This document shows, piece by piece, positions 26,531-40,413 of a stretch of DNA of 64,000 nt. The notes beneath the pieces are model-generated. The model made no database searches. It worked only from the letters and a program-made list of their open reading frames with translations, and was not told the origin of the DNA. A program made the translations under genes and the position numbers. This DNA is from Lates calcarifer (Eukaryota > Chordata > Actinopteri > Centropomidae): NCBI RefSeq assembly GCF_001640805.2, contig NC_066855.1, positions 1,618,015 to 1,682,014 of the forward strand, in the 5' to 3' direction. Positions within the stretch are counted from its first letter, which is position 1. The number at the start of each line of letters is the position of its first letter.

Positions 26531-27899
26531 TTCACATTTAGAATATTGATGATCACACCATCAGCCTGTATATGGTGTATCAATATAGAACAATAATCCT
26601 ATTTTACAATTCTGTGAAAATACACAGTGATATTAATGTACTTTGCGACACACATCGTGTTCCAGTTAAATGACATTCACAGAATCAGACTCAGGGAAAA
26701 TCACCCAGACTGTAGATGATGTATGTACCAAGGGTAGACCTCTGATTGCTTTAATGTATGGCAGCCTGGTGATGGTGATGATAGCCTGGATTTCACAGTG
26801 GGAGGTTCCGTGCAGTCAAATCAGTCCAGCACGCCACGCAACAGAATGAATAAGAACAAGGAAGACCACTTTATATTTTACAGTTCTTCAGTTTCTTCAA
26901 ATTTACATATTCATTTTCTGTTTTAGTTCTTCAATTTCACTCTACATACCAAAATTGCCATTTCAATATCTGTTCTATCTGTACTATCTGTTGTATTATT
27001 AAATTTCATTTTTCTATTATACAATTAAGATGATGTCTAGAAATTACACAGAAGATTGTTCATGGTCATGCTTTTCAAAAGGAAAACCTCCAGCAGGATA
27101 ATATGGGGATGGCTCAGGAACATGACTGAAATTTCAGCTTTGTCCCCAGATTTACAACCAACAAAATCCTCTTGTATTTGGAGCGCCAGGATGTTGCCTG
27201 TATTGTCAGCAAAAACTGCATGATGATATTGAGTTAGCATGGCCCAAGGTCCCTGTGCTGCAGCTTCAGCACCTCACATACCTCAAGGTTTCCAGGTTGT
27301 TGTAAAAATCTGACCTACATCATGCTAACAAGGTAAATGTGTTAGCAGGCATCTGTGCTTTGGCTCAGGACCAATGGCGATGCCAGTGATAGGGGACACT
27401 TAAAGTTAGGAGTGCTTTTATTAAAAACAGCAGAATCTCATCAAAAGGACATTTCTGAAATCTAGATTCAACCATGCAAAGTGTAAATGTTTTCATTTTA
27501 GGCTCAGTACAGTATCGGATGTTTCCAGGTGATGGATCACTTGATCCCTTTATTTGCTGACTTAAGGTGACACAACAAGGGCAATGCTATATTTGTATTC
27601 TGTCTCCGAGGTGTAAACACAATGCTTAACAGGAGGATTACAGGGATGGTCAGCTATTTTAGATAGCGGCATGATGTGATGGAGGTCAGTAAGAGAGGGA
27701 TGAAAAGGACAGAGATAGCGCATAGAAGCAAATAGAAGTATAAAAAGCAGCAATAAAAGATATTAAGCTGAATGTTAAGGTAGGGACACTGTCTTAAATT
27801 ATTTACTAAATATGTGAATGGTGTTGCACCAGTGCAGATATGTTGTTTCGAGATTTACCTCTGAGGGGTAAGAGGAGGATGTAAAAAATTAAGCAAATG

Positions 27900-28130
27900 T
27901 AAGAAAACTCAAAGAAATAAAGAAATCCTTTTCACTAAGTTATGTCAATTAAGTTTGATAAATGAATTTGGTTTAATTTGTTAAACCAAACTGCTATGTT
28001 GGGTTCATCAAACTTAAAGTTACTAGTTCTGTCAACTGATCATCAGTCAACACAAGGCTTTTTGGAAGACTTTGACCAAATTACAGTGCATGCTGGGAAG
28101 TCTGCTACTAAGGTAACATTTCTTTGTTGC
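27900..28130. repeat. Nested palindromic repeat
   Basis: TTTGGTTTAA (27967-27976) and TTAAACCAAA (27981-27990) are perfect inverted arms around four bases. TTAAGTTTGAT (27949-27959) and ATCAAACTTAA (28007-28017) form an outer perfect pair. The right flank (GTTCTGTCAACTGATC, then GTGCATGCTGGGAAGTC) resembles a known fish repeat. Confidence 0.6.
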
Positions 28131-29332
28131 TGATTATTTCTATCTCTAGGACCGAACACCCTCTAATCTTTATGTCAGAGTGTAAGTTGAAACATTTAGT
28201 GTTTGGGAGCTTTTAAAAAAGGCCATAAACAAGGCTCAGCCTCCTCCTCACCCCAGTAATTTTTGTATGGTCCCTAATTTGGACATTAAGGCGCATTGTT
28301 TTGGACGTCTGTAAATGCAGTCATCAGCAGGCTCTTGTGTGATTACATTCTGATGTTGGCAAATGAAATAACAAAGGTTGTTAATGACAGACTGTGTTTT
28401 GCAGTGTGTGATGTGTACTGAGCTACACTACTTTTATTCCATTTCTAACTGTTTTACAGGTTTTTTTTTAATTGAGCTGTGGCTTTATATTTATCTGAAC
28501 TTGACATGAAAAGTTGAAAGCATAATCTCATTTATTGTAAAACTAAAAAGTCAGATGGTATTTGCTTTTTGCACAAGCATTTGTAAACACTTGAGAGCAC
28601 AAAGCAAATTAAACTTGAAATCTGGGTTTTTAAGAGACGTCTGTTGTTTACAACCTTATTTTTAACTGGTAATTACTTTCTTGCTTATTTTATTCATGGG
28701 TGCAATCTTTGCTTCAGCTCCTTGTCTGTGTACTCAGGTTTATATTTGAGGAGCCACTAAAATGAAAACGCACAACAACAGTTTTGGAATTATCTAGCGA
28801 ATAATCAGGCGTTGCAACAGCTTTGCTGGGATTAGGATATTACATGGTGAGGTGAACCTCATGCCACTATAAAAACTGAAACAGTAGCCAGCTTTGTAAT
28901 GCATTGGAATTTTATTAACTTTGAACTTTTAGTTTCTTTTTCACTTCTAAATACACTATATTTTGTTGTTTATGGTCTTAACGAGGCCCCTTCGTTCTAA
29001 GTAAGGGACATCTGCATAGTGTGCTTCCAACTGTGTGGCAACAATTCTGGGAAGGCTCTTTCCTGTTTCCACATGGCAGTGCCCTCATGTACAGAGCCAG
29101 GTTCATGACAACATGGTTTTCCCAATTTGGTGTGGAAGAACGTGACTGGCCTGCAAAGAGCTACCTGATACCTATCTTCGTCATTGTTTTATTGTTTTAT
29201 TGACATGAAGAAATAAGACAGTGTGACTCAACTTGTGAAGGCAAATAAGTTTCCATCATGCAGCTGTTTTCAGATTAGTAAAAGGAAGGAATATGACACA
29301 AATATAGTGCATGCTGGGCGGTATAAACAACT

Positions 29333-29360
29333 TTATTATATATATATATATTATAACTAT
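29333..29360. repeat. (TA)n microsatellite
   Basis: A short TA run continuing into an AT-rich imperfect palindrome. Confidence 0.8.
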
Positions 29361-29779
29361 ATAACAGTTGGTTATGTAAGTTATCATCCCGCTTTTTTCT
29401 TTTCAGCAATTGCCATTTTATGTATTTCCATTCTTTAATTACCTCTCTTTATTGTACTTTTTATTGATCGTGGCCAAGTCCACCATTTCTGTGCTGGATT
29501 CAAATTGCATACCTAAGCATGAGGGATTCACAGGAAATGATGTATGTATGTAATCCAGTGTTACTGTTTGTAATGTGAACTCAATCATGTCAGCCTAATT
29601 ATTTATAACTTTAAATCAAATTTTTATTTAAAACAAACATTTTTACAAGACTGTTACACGTTACAAGACCAAAGTCATGATTAAGTTCTGTAACAGCTCT
29701 CAACATGATACTAGATCATGGCTTGAAACATAATTTCTATTTTAAAGTCCTCGGCTTCTTATTTTAACATTGTAGTGGG

Positions 29780-29803
29780 AGGGAGAGAGAGAGAGAGAGA
29801 GAG
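29780..29803 (+). repeat. (GA)n microsatellite
   Basis: About 11 uninterrupted GA units in AT-rich DNA. Confidence 0.9.
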
Positions 29804-30017
29804 CGATGTAGAGTTAAATTACGCTAACAGGCTGTTTTGTGAGCACACATCCAGACTTCCTATTGATTGTATCAGCTTTTTATGACTGCTAGATGACCAT
29901 GATTTATTGCACGCTGCAGAGTGCAGATCCCTCAACAACCAGCCACACACAAACAAATGCAAAGTCCAGAGTGATTAGAGCCAAACGTGCTCAGCCTGTC
30001 CTTCAGTGAGCAACAGG

Positions 30018-30365
30018 GAGATTAAATTTCATGGAGCCATCATTAAGAGTCTTCCTGGTTTCAGATACATGATCCTGTTTTTCAGGTCTTAGCTTTTGCA
30101 AGTTCAGTATGATAAATAATGCATATTATGACATGAGCTCAGTGAAAGAGTGATATCTCATGGATAAGCAGCCAAGTCTCCATAGTGTTCCCAGCTGACA
30201 GCTCTGTAGTGCAATTTACTTTTAAGGACTTTCAGATATTTTGACCTGTCACTATTCCTGTATTCCTAGGGGCAATTAAATTTCATGGAGCCATCATTAA
30301 CGTTACACCTGTTTTTCCAGCTTTTGCAAGTTAGTATGTGTACCATGAAAGAGGCCAAGTCTGTG
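30018..30365 (+). repeat. Local diverged direct duplication
   Basis: ATTAAATTTCATGGAGCCAT with CATTAA occurs near 30021 and again near 30276. In both copies it is followed by CCTGTTTTT-CAG, AGCTTTTGCAAGTT-AGTATG, GAAAGAG and GCCAAGTCT in the same order. The second unit is shortened by internal deletions. Confidence 0.7.
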
Positions 30366-33300
30366 TTTGAAATAATCCATATGTTACTATTCCGCCTATA
30401 ATAAACACTCAAGAGTTCACTCTGTAGCAGAAGTTTTCAAACGCTGTGGGGCTGTGGGAGAGTTGCAGAGGAGGCTCTGAGGTCGAGACATAAGGCAAAG
30501 ATGGTGCATAAGTTAGTTATTGCACTTTGTCAGTGACGGTGCTTTGAAAACTTTTTTTTTTTTGCAGTTTACATTGGAAATTGCTTTCCTTTCCAGGTCG
30601 TAGAGCAGTCAAATCTAAACATATATTTTTATGCACCTTCCATTACCTCTGATGTCCATTGTGAATAAACTCCTTACAGCTCCAGAACGAGTACAGTATC
30701 TTTGCTCTTTTATGGGAATCTTTACAATATGAAGCATCATTTTTACACTCATATTTTGGACAGAGATAAATTGCAGAAACTTGATACAGTGCATTACATA
30801 GTAAATAGGGAGTGATTTCAGCCCTGTTTATTGCCACTGCAGGAAGTGGTGTGTAGTTTATGGAGCATGGCAAACAATAGAGGTTAGCATGGTGGATGGC
30901 CTGGTAACTGGTTTTACTGTTGTGAATTGATGTTGGCATAGAATCACTGAATTAGCTATAAGCTGCACTTGAGCCCTTTTTTAAAATATTGTTTGCATTT
31001 TTAGGAATCTCTACAGTGGAAGTAATGCTGCATTTTTTACCAGCAGTTTGTGTTTGGACTGTAACCATGCAAAGACATACAGATTAAAATCAACCAGGCA
31101 ACAAAATAAAAGACTATAAATTGATGATAATGTGGTAAAATCTATGGGGGAACTTTTTAGATTATCGTAGTGATTTACCAGTGTTTAACCAGGCAATTTA
31201 ACTGTGTAACTATAACCATACCTGATGTTCTACAGCTACAGTCTATCTCTGACTTTAACCAAACATTTTCAAAAACATGTTTTAAGTATCTGGAATTGTG
31301 CAGAAACCACAATCCACCATCCTCCTTCCTGTTTGGTCGTTGGGTTGGGGAGAGGAGGTCGACTGTTACAAATGTCTACTGTCAGGGGACACACACTTTT
31401 TCCCAAATTCAGTTGTTTTAAAAGGTATATCACTCATTTCACAAGGTCAGCATCCACCTGGGGACAGCAGCCTGAACATGGAGAACTGATGGCTCTGCAG
31501 GTCCATTTACTGCTGTTACGAGGCGCGATAATAATTCACATTGATTGACACCACTGCAGCGAGAATCTTCACAGTTCATCTCACAAATTCTGTTTAGAGG
31601 TGAGAGAAAGCAAAAGAGAGCAAAAAAAAAAAAAAAAACCCTGCTAAATGTCTGTCATGGTTCTCTGAATTGGAACATTCTATAGCAATTTCCACTGAGC
31701 TGTATCATCCTCCTCTATGAACACACAAACATTTCCATTATTTGTGGAGGACAGGGACACAAAGGGAAAGAGCAAGCAGAGAGGAAGTCAACAAAAGCCA
31801 GCTGCAGGATTTAGAGGTGTTCAATTCAGTAGACGTGGATTAAAAATGAGCACAGGGCTGATTTTTAATGTTTTGGTGCTGCTTGTGTGAGTGTTTAATG
31901 CCCCCCCTCCCCGAGGTCTAGGTTGCCAAATTATGTGCAGATGCCAGACACTTTTGTCCAGGGTCAGAGGATAAGTATTTACAAGCATGTGTGCAGCTGA
32001 GGACCTGAGGACTATAAACACACAGCTGTCCTGGGTCAGTCACATCGCTCAACACACACAAATGTAGACACACACACATCATTTTTACACAATCTTAATC
32101 CATATTCTCCTTAGCTTCATCACTCACATGTTCCCTAAGCTCCTCTATGTATAGCATGCTAGCTTTTCTATTCTTCACTGACACAGAAATGTATTTTCTT
32201 GTCTTCTCACTGAATCTATATTCGCCTGCTCCATTTCTTTTTCATCATTTTTTGTCCTGACATTAGAACAGAAGAACAAATAAAAAAAGAGCTGACCTGT
32301 CCTCATCTTTCTGTTAAAATGTATACCATATTATCATTCCTCTCCTCACCCTTATCTCTGTTTTCCTTCATTTTGCCTCCGCAAGCTCCAAATCCTCGGA
32401 GCAGTAGTCCGTAACACCTCCTGAAGTGCTTAAGGGCATGTAGGCATTTTGCATGTGGTGTGAGAACCAGGGCTTCAAGTGCTAAAGAAATGGCTCGCTA
32501 TCACTTTAGCCACCGTGTCCCCAAGGCTTCTTTTTTGTCTGAGAAAGCAGCCAGCAGAGGACCAATACGTTTTTCCCTCCATGTTGGAGAGCCATTCTGT
32601 TCCCATGCCGTCACACTGCAGTAAGTTTTCCATCAAGGCTCAGTACAGTCTCGGTACAGTAAGGCGATATCTTTCTGATTGACACCCTCACTGAGACTGG
32701 ATTACCAACTGGGCAAAGTGGACAACTGCCCATTGGCCTCCAGACACCCAAGGTACAGGATTACTGAGTGTCAGTAAGTCATGTATAATTTGATTTGTCA
32801 ATAGCTTCGTGCCAGTAAGTGCAATATTAACTATATCAAGCTCTACATTAATGGTATTCTGTCCTGTAGAGGATTACACTGATAAAACAGCACGAGTCTC
32901 CTCAACAAGGTCGAGTCAGAGGAATGTGATTGATGTCAGAAAGTGATAGGTAGTTGGGTTTTCAGTATGATGATGGATTACTGAACAAGCATATTGTGCA
33001 CAGCATTTCTTCTTGGAAAATAAATCAAACGACTATAAAGAGTTACAAAATAACCACAAGGAGAATCATAGACATTTGGCTTTAATTTACCAGGACTTTA
33101 AATGTGAACACATTTTTACTTATTTTACAACTCTACCCCAGTCTGAGTTAGCATGATACTTAGGTATGAAGAATGGCCACTATTTTGTGAATAAGATGAA
33201 TACGTTTTTCTTATTTTACCTATTTTAGTCTGTTGCATGCTCACACAGTGCATATTACTTAATAACCCTTGTATAATCAAACAAAATGTTGAAAAATAAC

Positions 33301-34824
33301 TGACATTAAAACCTGGATCCACATAGAAGTCCAGGACCGGGGTTGGTTGGTGTCTGGGTGTTTGGGCAAATTACAGAACTGTATAGCGTGCACTGTAACT
33401 GGAGGTGAAATGGCACATACACAGTAGACTGAGGATAGGAGGTAGGATGGCATAAATAGGGGCTCAACAACATTTTTTTTTTGCTCCAGCCAAATCTGTC
33501 CATGCGGTTTATTCAGAAGTTACTGGGTGAATTTGTCATAGAACACAGAGCTAGCTCCTGTACACGGCATGAACTAAATTAAAAGTGTAGAGAGGCAGGA
33601 AATTGCCTTCTATGAGTTTTATAACTGACATCTCAGCTATCATTTAAATGTGAAAAGTGCAGCTATTTTCAAAAATGCTGAAATGTTGTAGAAAAGTTGA
33701 AGTGCTCAGAGCAAAAAAAAGAAAAGAAAAAGCTGTCGCTTGCTGTCACCCACTGGATTTTCCTATCATCACTTCCTGTGTGCTTACTTTGCTAAACTCT
33801 GTACAAGCTGACATTCCTTCCCGATTCACGTGAGATGTCAGACTGGAAGCTGGCAGAAAAAAACAGAAACAAAACAGGATGCATGAGCTCCTGAGAGTCA
33901 AGTGCTAAAATTTATATGCTGAGGATAGAGGAGTGTGACCCAAGAAGGAAAAAAAGTACATTCATGTGCATCAAATCATCAGAGAAGCCCGTGTTTCATC
34001 AGCTTAAGACCTTTCTAAATGAGGGTTGAAACATTAACATGAACTCAGCTAAGATAAGGGGGCACTTGATCAATCCCAGTCTCAGTATAATCTTGTAGAA
34101 CAGCAGTGGAGGGTGAGTCAAGATGCTTATTGATCACAGTAGGGACTTTTCGAGACAATACAGGCAAGGCTTCTTATCACCTATGATGAGAGGAGACCAG
34201 CAATTCCTGTTTCCAAGTCAGTGTAATCAGCTTTCAGATATATGGCTGGGAGATCAATAGTCCTTTTACCATCATGAGTGAAAGGAAAGAGTTAGTGTGT
34301 GACCTTTACAGAGGTGACCTCTGCTTGATTCTGCCAAGAGACCCTCAGTCTAACAGCCATTTCATTTGGCACCTGAGATGGAAGCTCTGTGTGAAAAAGG
34401 CTATAAGATGATAACCAAGTTAATGAGTCCTCTATCAATATTTCTATAACATGCTCAGACACAGCCTGTGACAGATGAGGATGGCTTTAAAGTGCGGCTG
34501 AAGTGTGTAGCTCTAGACATCGGATTAAAGCAATTATAATTAAAGATGGAACACGTCTGGTCTGTGAGGAAATGATTATTTCATAGCCGGCTCTAATAGC
34601 GGTCAAGACTTCCCTCATTTAATCTGTATGGACTTTATGGGGCAAAATTTGTGCATGACTGCTTGAACATATACAAATCAGTATGATTTCATAGCCTAGA
34701 TGATTTATGCAGCAACCCAGCTTTCATACTGCTTTAATGCTTTTTAAAATACATTTTGGCATCAGACAATATTAGGATTTCTAGCCAGCAGCTCTGTGAG
34801 GATGCACTTAGGCACAGACTTGCT
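30366..34824. other. No gene recognised
   Basis: Non-coding in appearance. Overlapping short ORFs near 31.2-31.5 kb run in two frames of the same strand and show no domain. Confidence 0.5.
31622..31638 (+). repeat. Poly-A tract
   Basis: Seventeen A in a row. It could be the tail of an old retroposed copy, but nothing upstream is recognised. Confidence 0.75.
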
Positions 34825-34925
34825 TGACGTTAGCTTACTAACATGCTATTAGCATGTTTAAGCATGTTTAGATTTGCTAATTGGAGCTAAATACAAACTG
34901 GAACCCAAAAGGAGTTCAGCACTGA
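34825..34925. repeat. Teleost dispersed repeat fragment (TTAGCATG type)
   Basis: TTAGCTTACTAACATGCTAT, AGCATGTTTAAGCATGTTTA and TGCTAATTGGAGCTAAATAC resemble a common fish repeat with repeated GCTAAC/TTAGC words. Confidence 0.45.
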
Positions 34926-37104
34926 AGTCATTTTATATTTGCTTTTTTGTGAACTTGTATTTTTGAGAGCAATTCCGAAATTTAGTTATTTGAGTGGCAG
35001 ACTAAGATTGACTTTGAAATTAGGATGATCCATAACTGCATGCTTAACACGCTAAATTAAGGTTGTGAGTACAGGCTGCCTCGCAGAGCTGCTAGCCACA
35101 TGGCTGTAGAAGAATCAGCATCTACAGTCTTGCCACTAGCATAGCTAAGAGCTCTTTAAAGCAGCAGTTCAAACTGTAACCCCACAGTTTAGAGAGCTGA
35201 AGGTTTGCTAATGTTTTCTTCTGTTCTTTTAGCCTTCAGGCACTAGAGGATTTTCTCTGGGAGCACAAGGAATATTAATTCCTATAAAAACAATACTTGA
35301 AAATTAATTAATACTATATACAGCAATCTACAACTGCTTTCATTGTAGTAGGTTTTTTTTAGTTCCTTGTATGAATTATTCACCTTCTTTATTCAGGCAC
35401 ATCTGACAGAGATATATTACTCGAAAGTCTTTTCTTTTATTAAAATTTCCACTTCCTTTGCTGACTAATTTCCTCTGCTTATCTGGGAGGAAAAGGGAAA
35501 CCGTTACACATGCCACTATTACAAAGATAATCCAAGATATATTACTGTATTTTGAGAACATTCATACATACAGTAAGTGTTATTGACAATCATATAGGCA
35601 GAGATTACACAAACGTTATAGATCTCTGTGTGTGCTACCATGTATAATAACCCAGGCAAGGGTGTTTTGATCTGATGAGCCTTTTACTGTGTAGATCATT
35701 GATAACAGGGAACAAAATTGCCATATATGGGAAGAGGCAATTTAAAAGCAACTGAAACAGTTAGCTCATCCCCTCATATCCCTGTAATTTCTTGGGGCAC
35801 TTTAGCAGCACATTTCAGGGCAATCTCAAACCTGAGTGTGCAGGGAATCTGCAGCCCTTATATATATGGGATAATTAAGCGTGTTGAAGGGCAGATTCCA
35901 TATGTCCTTGCTGCTGCAGTAAATATTAAACCACAGCCATTTAAATGTGGCCTATACTGTATGTGTTTTCCACAGTAACTGCTAAAATACCTTGTTCCTA
36001 CCATTTCCTGCCTCTGCTTCCTTGTGTGGCCTGTGCTGCAGTAAACATGCGATGCTATCAGCGTGCATTAGGAGTTAGGGCACTTCCACACAGCCTGCCA
36101 GGCAGCTGTCACCGCTGTAGCCTCAAGAGTTTAGTCTGCAACTTTTTATTGAGGAAACATTTATGGGTCACTTTAGAATATAGCACAAAACCATATTAGT
36201 AAGTGCTCATGCATTGTCAAGGGGCTCTTTCACAGAAATCCACTTAAAGCAGTGAAAGACGTGTGTGGAAACCAATAAAAAGAAATCAAGGTGTAAGTTT
36301 TAAATGATTTCAAGAGAGTGGACTGAAAGAAAAATATACTATTCCATTTTCATGACCCATTGAGTTTTCCAATAGCTCACTTATTCCGAAACTAATTTTC
36401 CAAAGGTGCTGTGGTAAAGTCTGTCTGAGTCAGCCTTTGTATGCATCAGTTTCCAGTAGTCACCAAACATAAGCAGAGCCAAGTGTGAAGTAGCCCATGA
36501 GGAAGGGAGGGGAAACTTGTCATCCGATGATTAACAAATTAATAATGCATAAAATGTCAGTGTGGAACAAATAAGATTTGCTGTTATACATTTTATAGTC
36601 ACTAAACATCTATCTGTCATAGAGAAAATACTTTTTTTCTTTGCAGACAAAGAGCAAATTTTGTATTATAGCATCATGCTTAAAGAATCCAGTGTAATCT
36701 GTGCTGCTGTCTCCCCAGGTATTTTAACCACAGTGGCTGCACTTCCACAGTAGGACAGAATAAAATCAATCCACAGTCTCTGTTTGATACTTTGGCTTCC
36801 TTGTTTTGCGTCTCATGTCCCTAACTATAAAAGCAAATGAAAGGCTGGTGCGTTGCCAAGTTTGTGATAGCTGTAAAATCACTCTGTGTTTCTCCAGGGC
36901 ACATAAACTGTTTATATGTCATTATAATTAAAAGCTTGTACTGCATATTGTTACTGGTGAATTAAAATATCAATTTGATGTTTTCTTACTGGCTGGATTA
37001 AATCAAAGCACATTAGGCCAGACTGTGATTGCTTAGCAGAGACACTGGGCTGAGCAACGACCTTCAGGCTGCGCATATGAGCTACACATAACAGGGCCTC
37101 TCTG

Positions 37105-37335
37105 TGTGTGTGCCTCTGCAGTCATGCTGCATATTTAGTTTATGTAACTAATGTCATTAAAAAAAGTAATCATTTACCTATTTTATATTATCCACTGAAA
37201 AGGCAGTTACCTACATTACATTCATTGCTTTTGTTATTCAGCCCAGCTCAGTCAAAGGTGCATTTAAACAACTCTAAAGCCTCCACAGCTGCACATCACA
37301 TTTTCTGTGTTTATGCTGCGTTCAAGAGTGTGGTG
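37105..37335 (+). repeat. Dispersed repeat, copy 1 (pairs with 57110-57320)
   Basis: CAGCTCAGTCAAAGGTGCAT then TTAAACAACTCTAAAGCCTC, CTGCACATCACATTTTCTG and TTCAAGAGTGTGGTGA align with the copy near 57.2 kb. The AT-rich left part (TAACTAATGTCATTAAAAAA) is of the fish AGTAACT type. Confidence 0.55.
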
Positions 37336-39633
37336 AATTGTGTGAATGTGAACTTCTGAGGTCAGAAAAAAGTGAGCTTGATAAATATGATAAACTCAGA
37401 AAATAATATGGATGCTTACAGTAACATCTTTACACTGCCATTGTCTTTACAAGGAGCACATAAACAGGTTATATCACCTGCTTGCTGTGGTTGAGTAAGA
37501 TGGAAAATGTCAAGGTGAATGTACTACTATTCTAAAGTGGAATAATATCAATTATTACAAACGTCTTTGCAAGAACTGCCCTGCTGGTAACTTTACTAAT
37601 ATATCAAGGATGTAAATATACCACACAATAATGCATAGCAATAGGAAACGACTTGTAATATTACTGTCTCTACTAGTCAGGATGGAGATGATGATTGTAG
37701 TTGTTATGACATCAATCATTGAATTTCCACATTTTTTCTGCACAAAAAATCGGACCATTTCGTACATTCAGATACTTTTTTTTGGAGTCAGTGCATGTAA
37801 TTTCTGACTTTCCAATGTGTCATGAACACAGCAACAACACACATAGAAAACGGAGTGGAAAATGAGACATGGTAGTACCCAGCCTGACCATCAACAGCTA
37901 GCTTTGCATCAACTGGAGACTTTGGCATTAGTCCCACTTCTCTCCGCGTGGCAAAGAATATCAACCATTACAATTATTACAAACGCCCAGCACCGCCACA
38001 TAATGCATCACTGGTGAGTGTATTGGAGACACTCTGTATCTGTGTCCCATTCTGTGTGTTTCCAAGCATGCAGGCACAAAAATGGAGCCATATTCTCTGC
38101 CCTTGTGAATTATGGTCAGTGTCACTCAGCACATTGTATTCCAAGGCAGAGAGTGGTGATATATGGCTCACTGCTACTCTCCCTCTGCAGGCAGCCTGGA
38201 CACACACCACCTAGTAATCAAGGGTAAAACACTACCAATATATTAGCTGAGTGCAAAGTTATGAGTGGGATTGTAAATATTGGATTTTTCCTTCTTTTTC
38301 CCTCTTGTGGGATGAATTGGAATGAAAATCAATGTGGAACATAAAATAGTCTAGTTTCATTGGAGATGTTATGAGAAAGAAAGGTAAACACTCAGGCATA
38401 ATATCCTGCTGTGTCAATCTTATTATGATCCACATTCTAAAATTTTTATTTAGTTATTAATTCAGCAGATGTTAAAAAAATCATGTGTCTCAGCTGGCTT
38501 TTTCAATGTGTTTCACCCAACCCCACTCCTTGCCTTTCACCCTGCTCTTCACCCTCTGCTGCACTATGATTCAGTCCTCCAGCTTTCTCTGCAAGGGACA
38601 TTTGCTGCTGACATCTAAAACCCATTTAATGTATGAGACAGGCATACATAAATGGCAAAGGCATACAAATACACACACAGAAGAAAAATGTGTATTGCGT
38701 GTATTAAGTGGGACACCTAGCAATGGTGCACACCTGAGAAATAATCAAACTTTATACAGATTCCAAACAAGAGCCAGTTAAAAATCAAAATAAAAAATCA
38801 TATTGTAAAATGAATAGGAAAGGAAACCTCAAGAAGGGTCCTCGAGGCAATTTAAAATAACAGCTGTAAAGGATGATATTTCAGTCATAGGGTTACATTA
38901 CAGCTTTCTTGAGGCAATAGAAATGTCATGGCTAATACTTAACATAATTGACAGGTAAAGTTGAGCTGCCACATACTACATTTGATACGGTGATGTAGAA
39001 TGTGCCTCATAAATAATGTATGTTATTATCAACAAAATTCTGAATATTTCTATGTTTACAAGTGGTATAACCACAGAAAATCATTTAACAATACAAACAA
39101 TACAGTAGATATTGTTTAATATATGAAAATGAAGACCTTTTGGAGAAGGTGTAACAAAGAAAATGTATAACAAAATAGTTCAAAGGTCTGTCATTTGAGG
39201 AAAACATCTAATTGAATTTTTTCTGATCACTGTTGTGTTTGGAATATAGATTTTGATTGAAATGAACTGGAGGTCTGTTTTTGTGATCTCTATTGTATAA
39301 TACTCAATCTTACTTGTATGAATGGATAAAACAATGAATCTGCTTGTCACTGACGTTCTCCCAGTGTTATATTTTACCAGTTAGAGAGAAGTCAATTTCA
39401 ACTTCAGAAATTAATGAATATGAATTGTTTTTCTTCAGGCAGAGGAATTGTTTTCCTTCTCTATGTGCATATAGGTGGAACAGAATGACTGGCTCATGTG
39501 AGTTTGATTTATTCATGCTGTGTGCCCCGCAAAGAAGTAGGCAGTTCTCTGAAAACCCACTGGCACAAAAATGTTCATTGGAAAAATCAAGCTTGCATCC
39601 TGAACCCTCCAAATTTCCCAGTGCAATAGAATA
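37336..39633. other. No gene recognised
   Basis: AT-rich. Opposed ORFs at about 39.35-39.73 kb overlap on both strands and have no recognisable content. The uts2r 3' UTR may extend into the right part. Confidence 0.45.
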
Positions 39634-39639
39634 TTTATT
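39634..39639 (-). terminator. Candidate polyadenylation signal for uts2r
   Basis: AATAAA on the minus strand lies about 400 nt beyond the receptor stop codon. A second AATAAA is at 39508-39513. No downstream element was verified, so the true 3' end is unknown. Confidence 0.3.
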
Positions 39640-40035
39640 GTTGTTGAACATGTTGCACCAGCTCACCCAGTTCCATACATAAACATCAAGAAGCAGTTGT
39701 CCCATACAGACATGTTTACACTGCATACCAGGAAGTAGGAATTCTAAACAACCATGTTTTCAAAGGGCCAGAAATCAATGCCATCTGTAATCACATAACC
39801 TATCACAACCAGGCTTTCCTCTGATAGAAAACTCCAACATAGCTGCCAAGTCTAAAGCATCTACTGGCTCCTGGGCTGCTGATGCATAATTGTTAGGAGA
39901 AAGATGGAAAAAAGCTGGAAATCAGTGCCACACTAAGCTATGTTTCAGGAAAGTCTTAGGAAGTACTTTCATACTTTTGGTTTTCCCATCAGCTAACAAC
40001 ATCACAAACGCAAGTCATGGAAAGTTGCTCCTACC

Positions 40036-40413
40036 TCACAAACTGCTGTTATGAGCTCGCAGGGAGGCTGTGTGCGTGAGCATGAAGCTCTCAGTACACT
40101 GCTGACTGCTGGAAGACGGCGACCTGCGAGGTGAGCGCTGAAAACGACTCCGTCTGGTGAAGTAACTGCCAGCCGTCCAGGAGCGCTTGTGCTTCCTTAG
40201 ATACTCCTTGTAGTTCTTGGTGAGCAGCGTGTAGAGGAAAGGGTTGATGCAGCTGTTGGAGTATGTCAGACAGGTGGTCAGGTAGTTGATGTTGCGCTTT
40301 GCTTTGGTGGAGAGGGACATCGGGGGGTGGAACTGATCTAGCAGCTGCCAGATCCAGAATGGCAGAAAGCATGCCCAGAAGAGGAGCACAATGGTGAAGA
40401 TCAAGTACAGCAC
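40036..40413 (-). CDS. uts2r: Urotensin II receptor, last coding exon (residues 239-363, TM6, TM7 and C-tail)
   Basis: This exon completes the receptor. A pyrimidine-rich acceptor ending TAAAG precedes GTG at 40413, and the phase-0 join follows residue K238 without a frame break. TM6 is at about 239-265 with FWACFLPFW. This family has Phe where most class A receptors have the TM6 toggle Trp. TM7 is at about 280-301 with NPFLY, the family form of NPxxY, at 295-299. The tail (302-363) is basic then serine-rich, with many possible phosphorylation sites, and ends S-S-L, which fits a class I PDZ ligand (inference). The total of 363 residues is slightly shorter than the human receptor (about 389). 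No frameshift or missing key residue is visible, so I consider the gene intact. Confidence 0.93.
   Translation of the reverse strand: MLYLIFTIVLLFWACFLPFWIWQLLDQFHPPMSLSTKAKRNINYLTTCLTYSNSCINPFLYTLLTKNYKEYLRKHKRSWTAGSYFTRRSRFQRSPRRSPSSSSQQCTESFMLTHTASLRAHNSSL

Noticed and set aside
39344..39726. Opposed 112- and 119-codon ORFs
   Set aside because: Overlapping on both strands with no motif. Most simply chance, or part of the uts2r 3' region.
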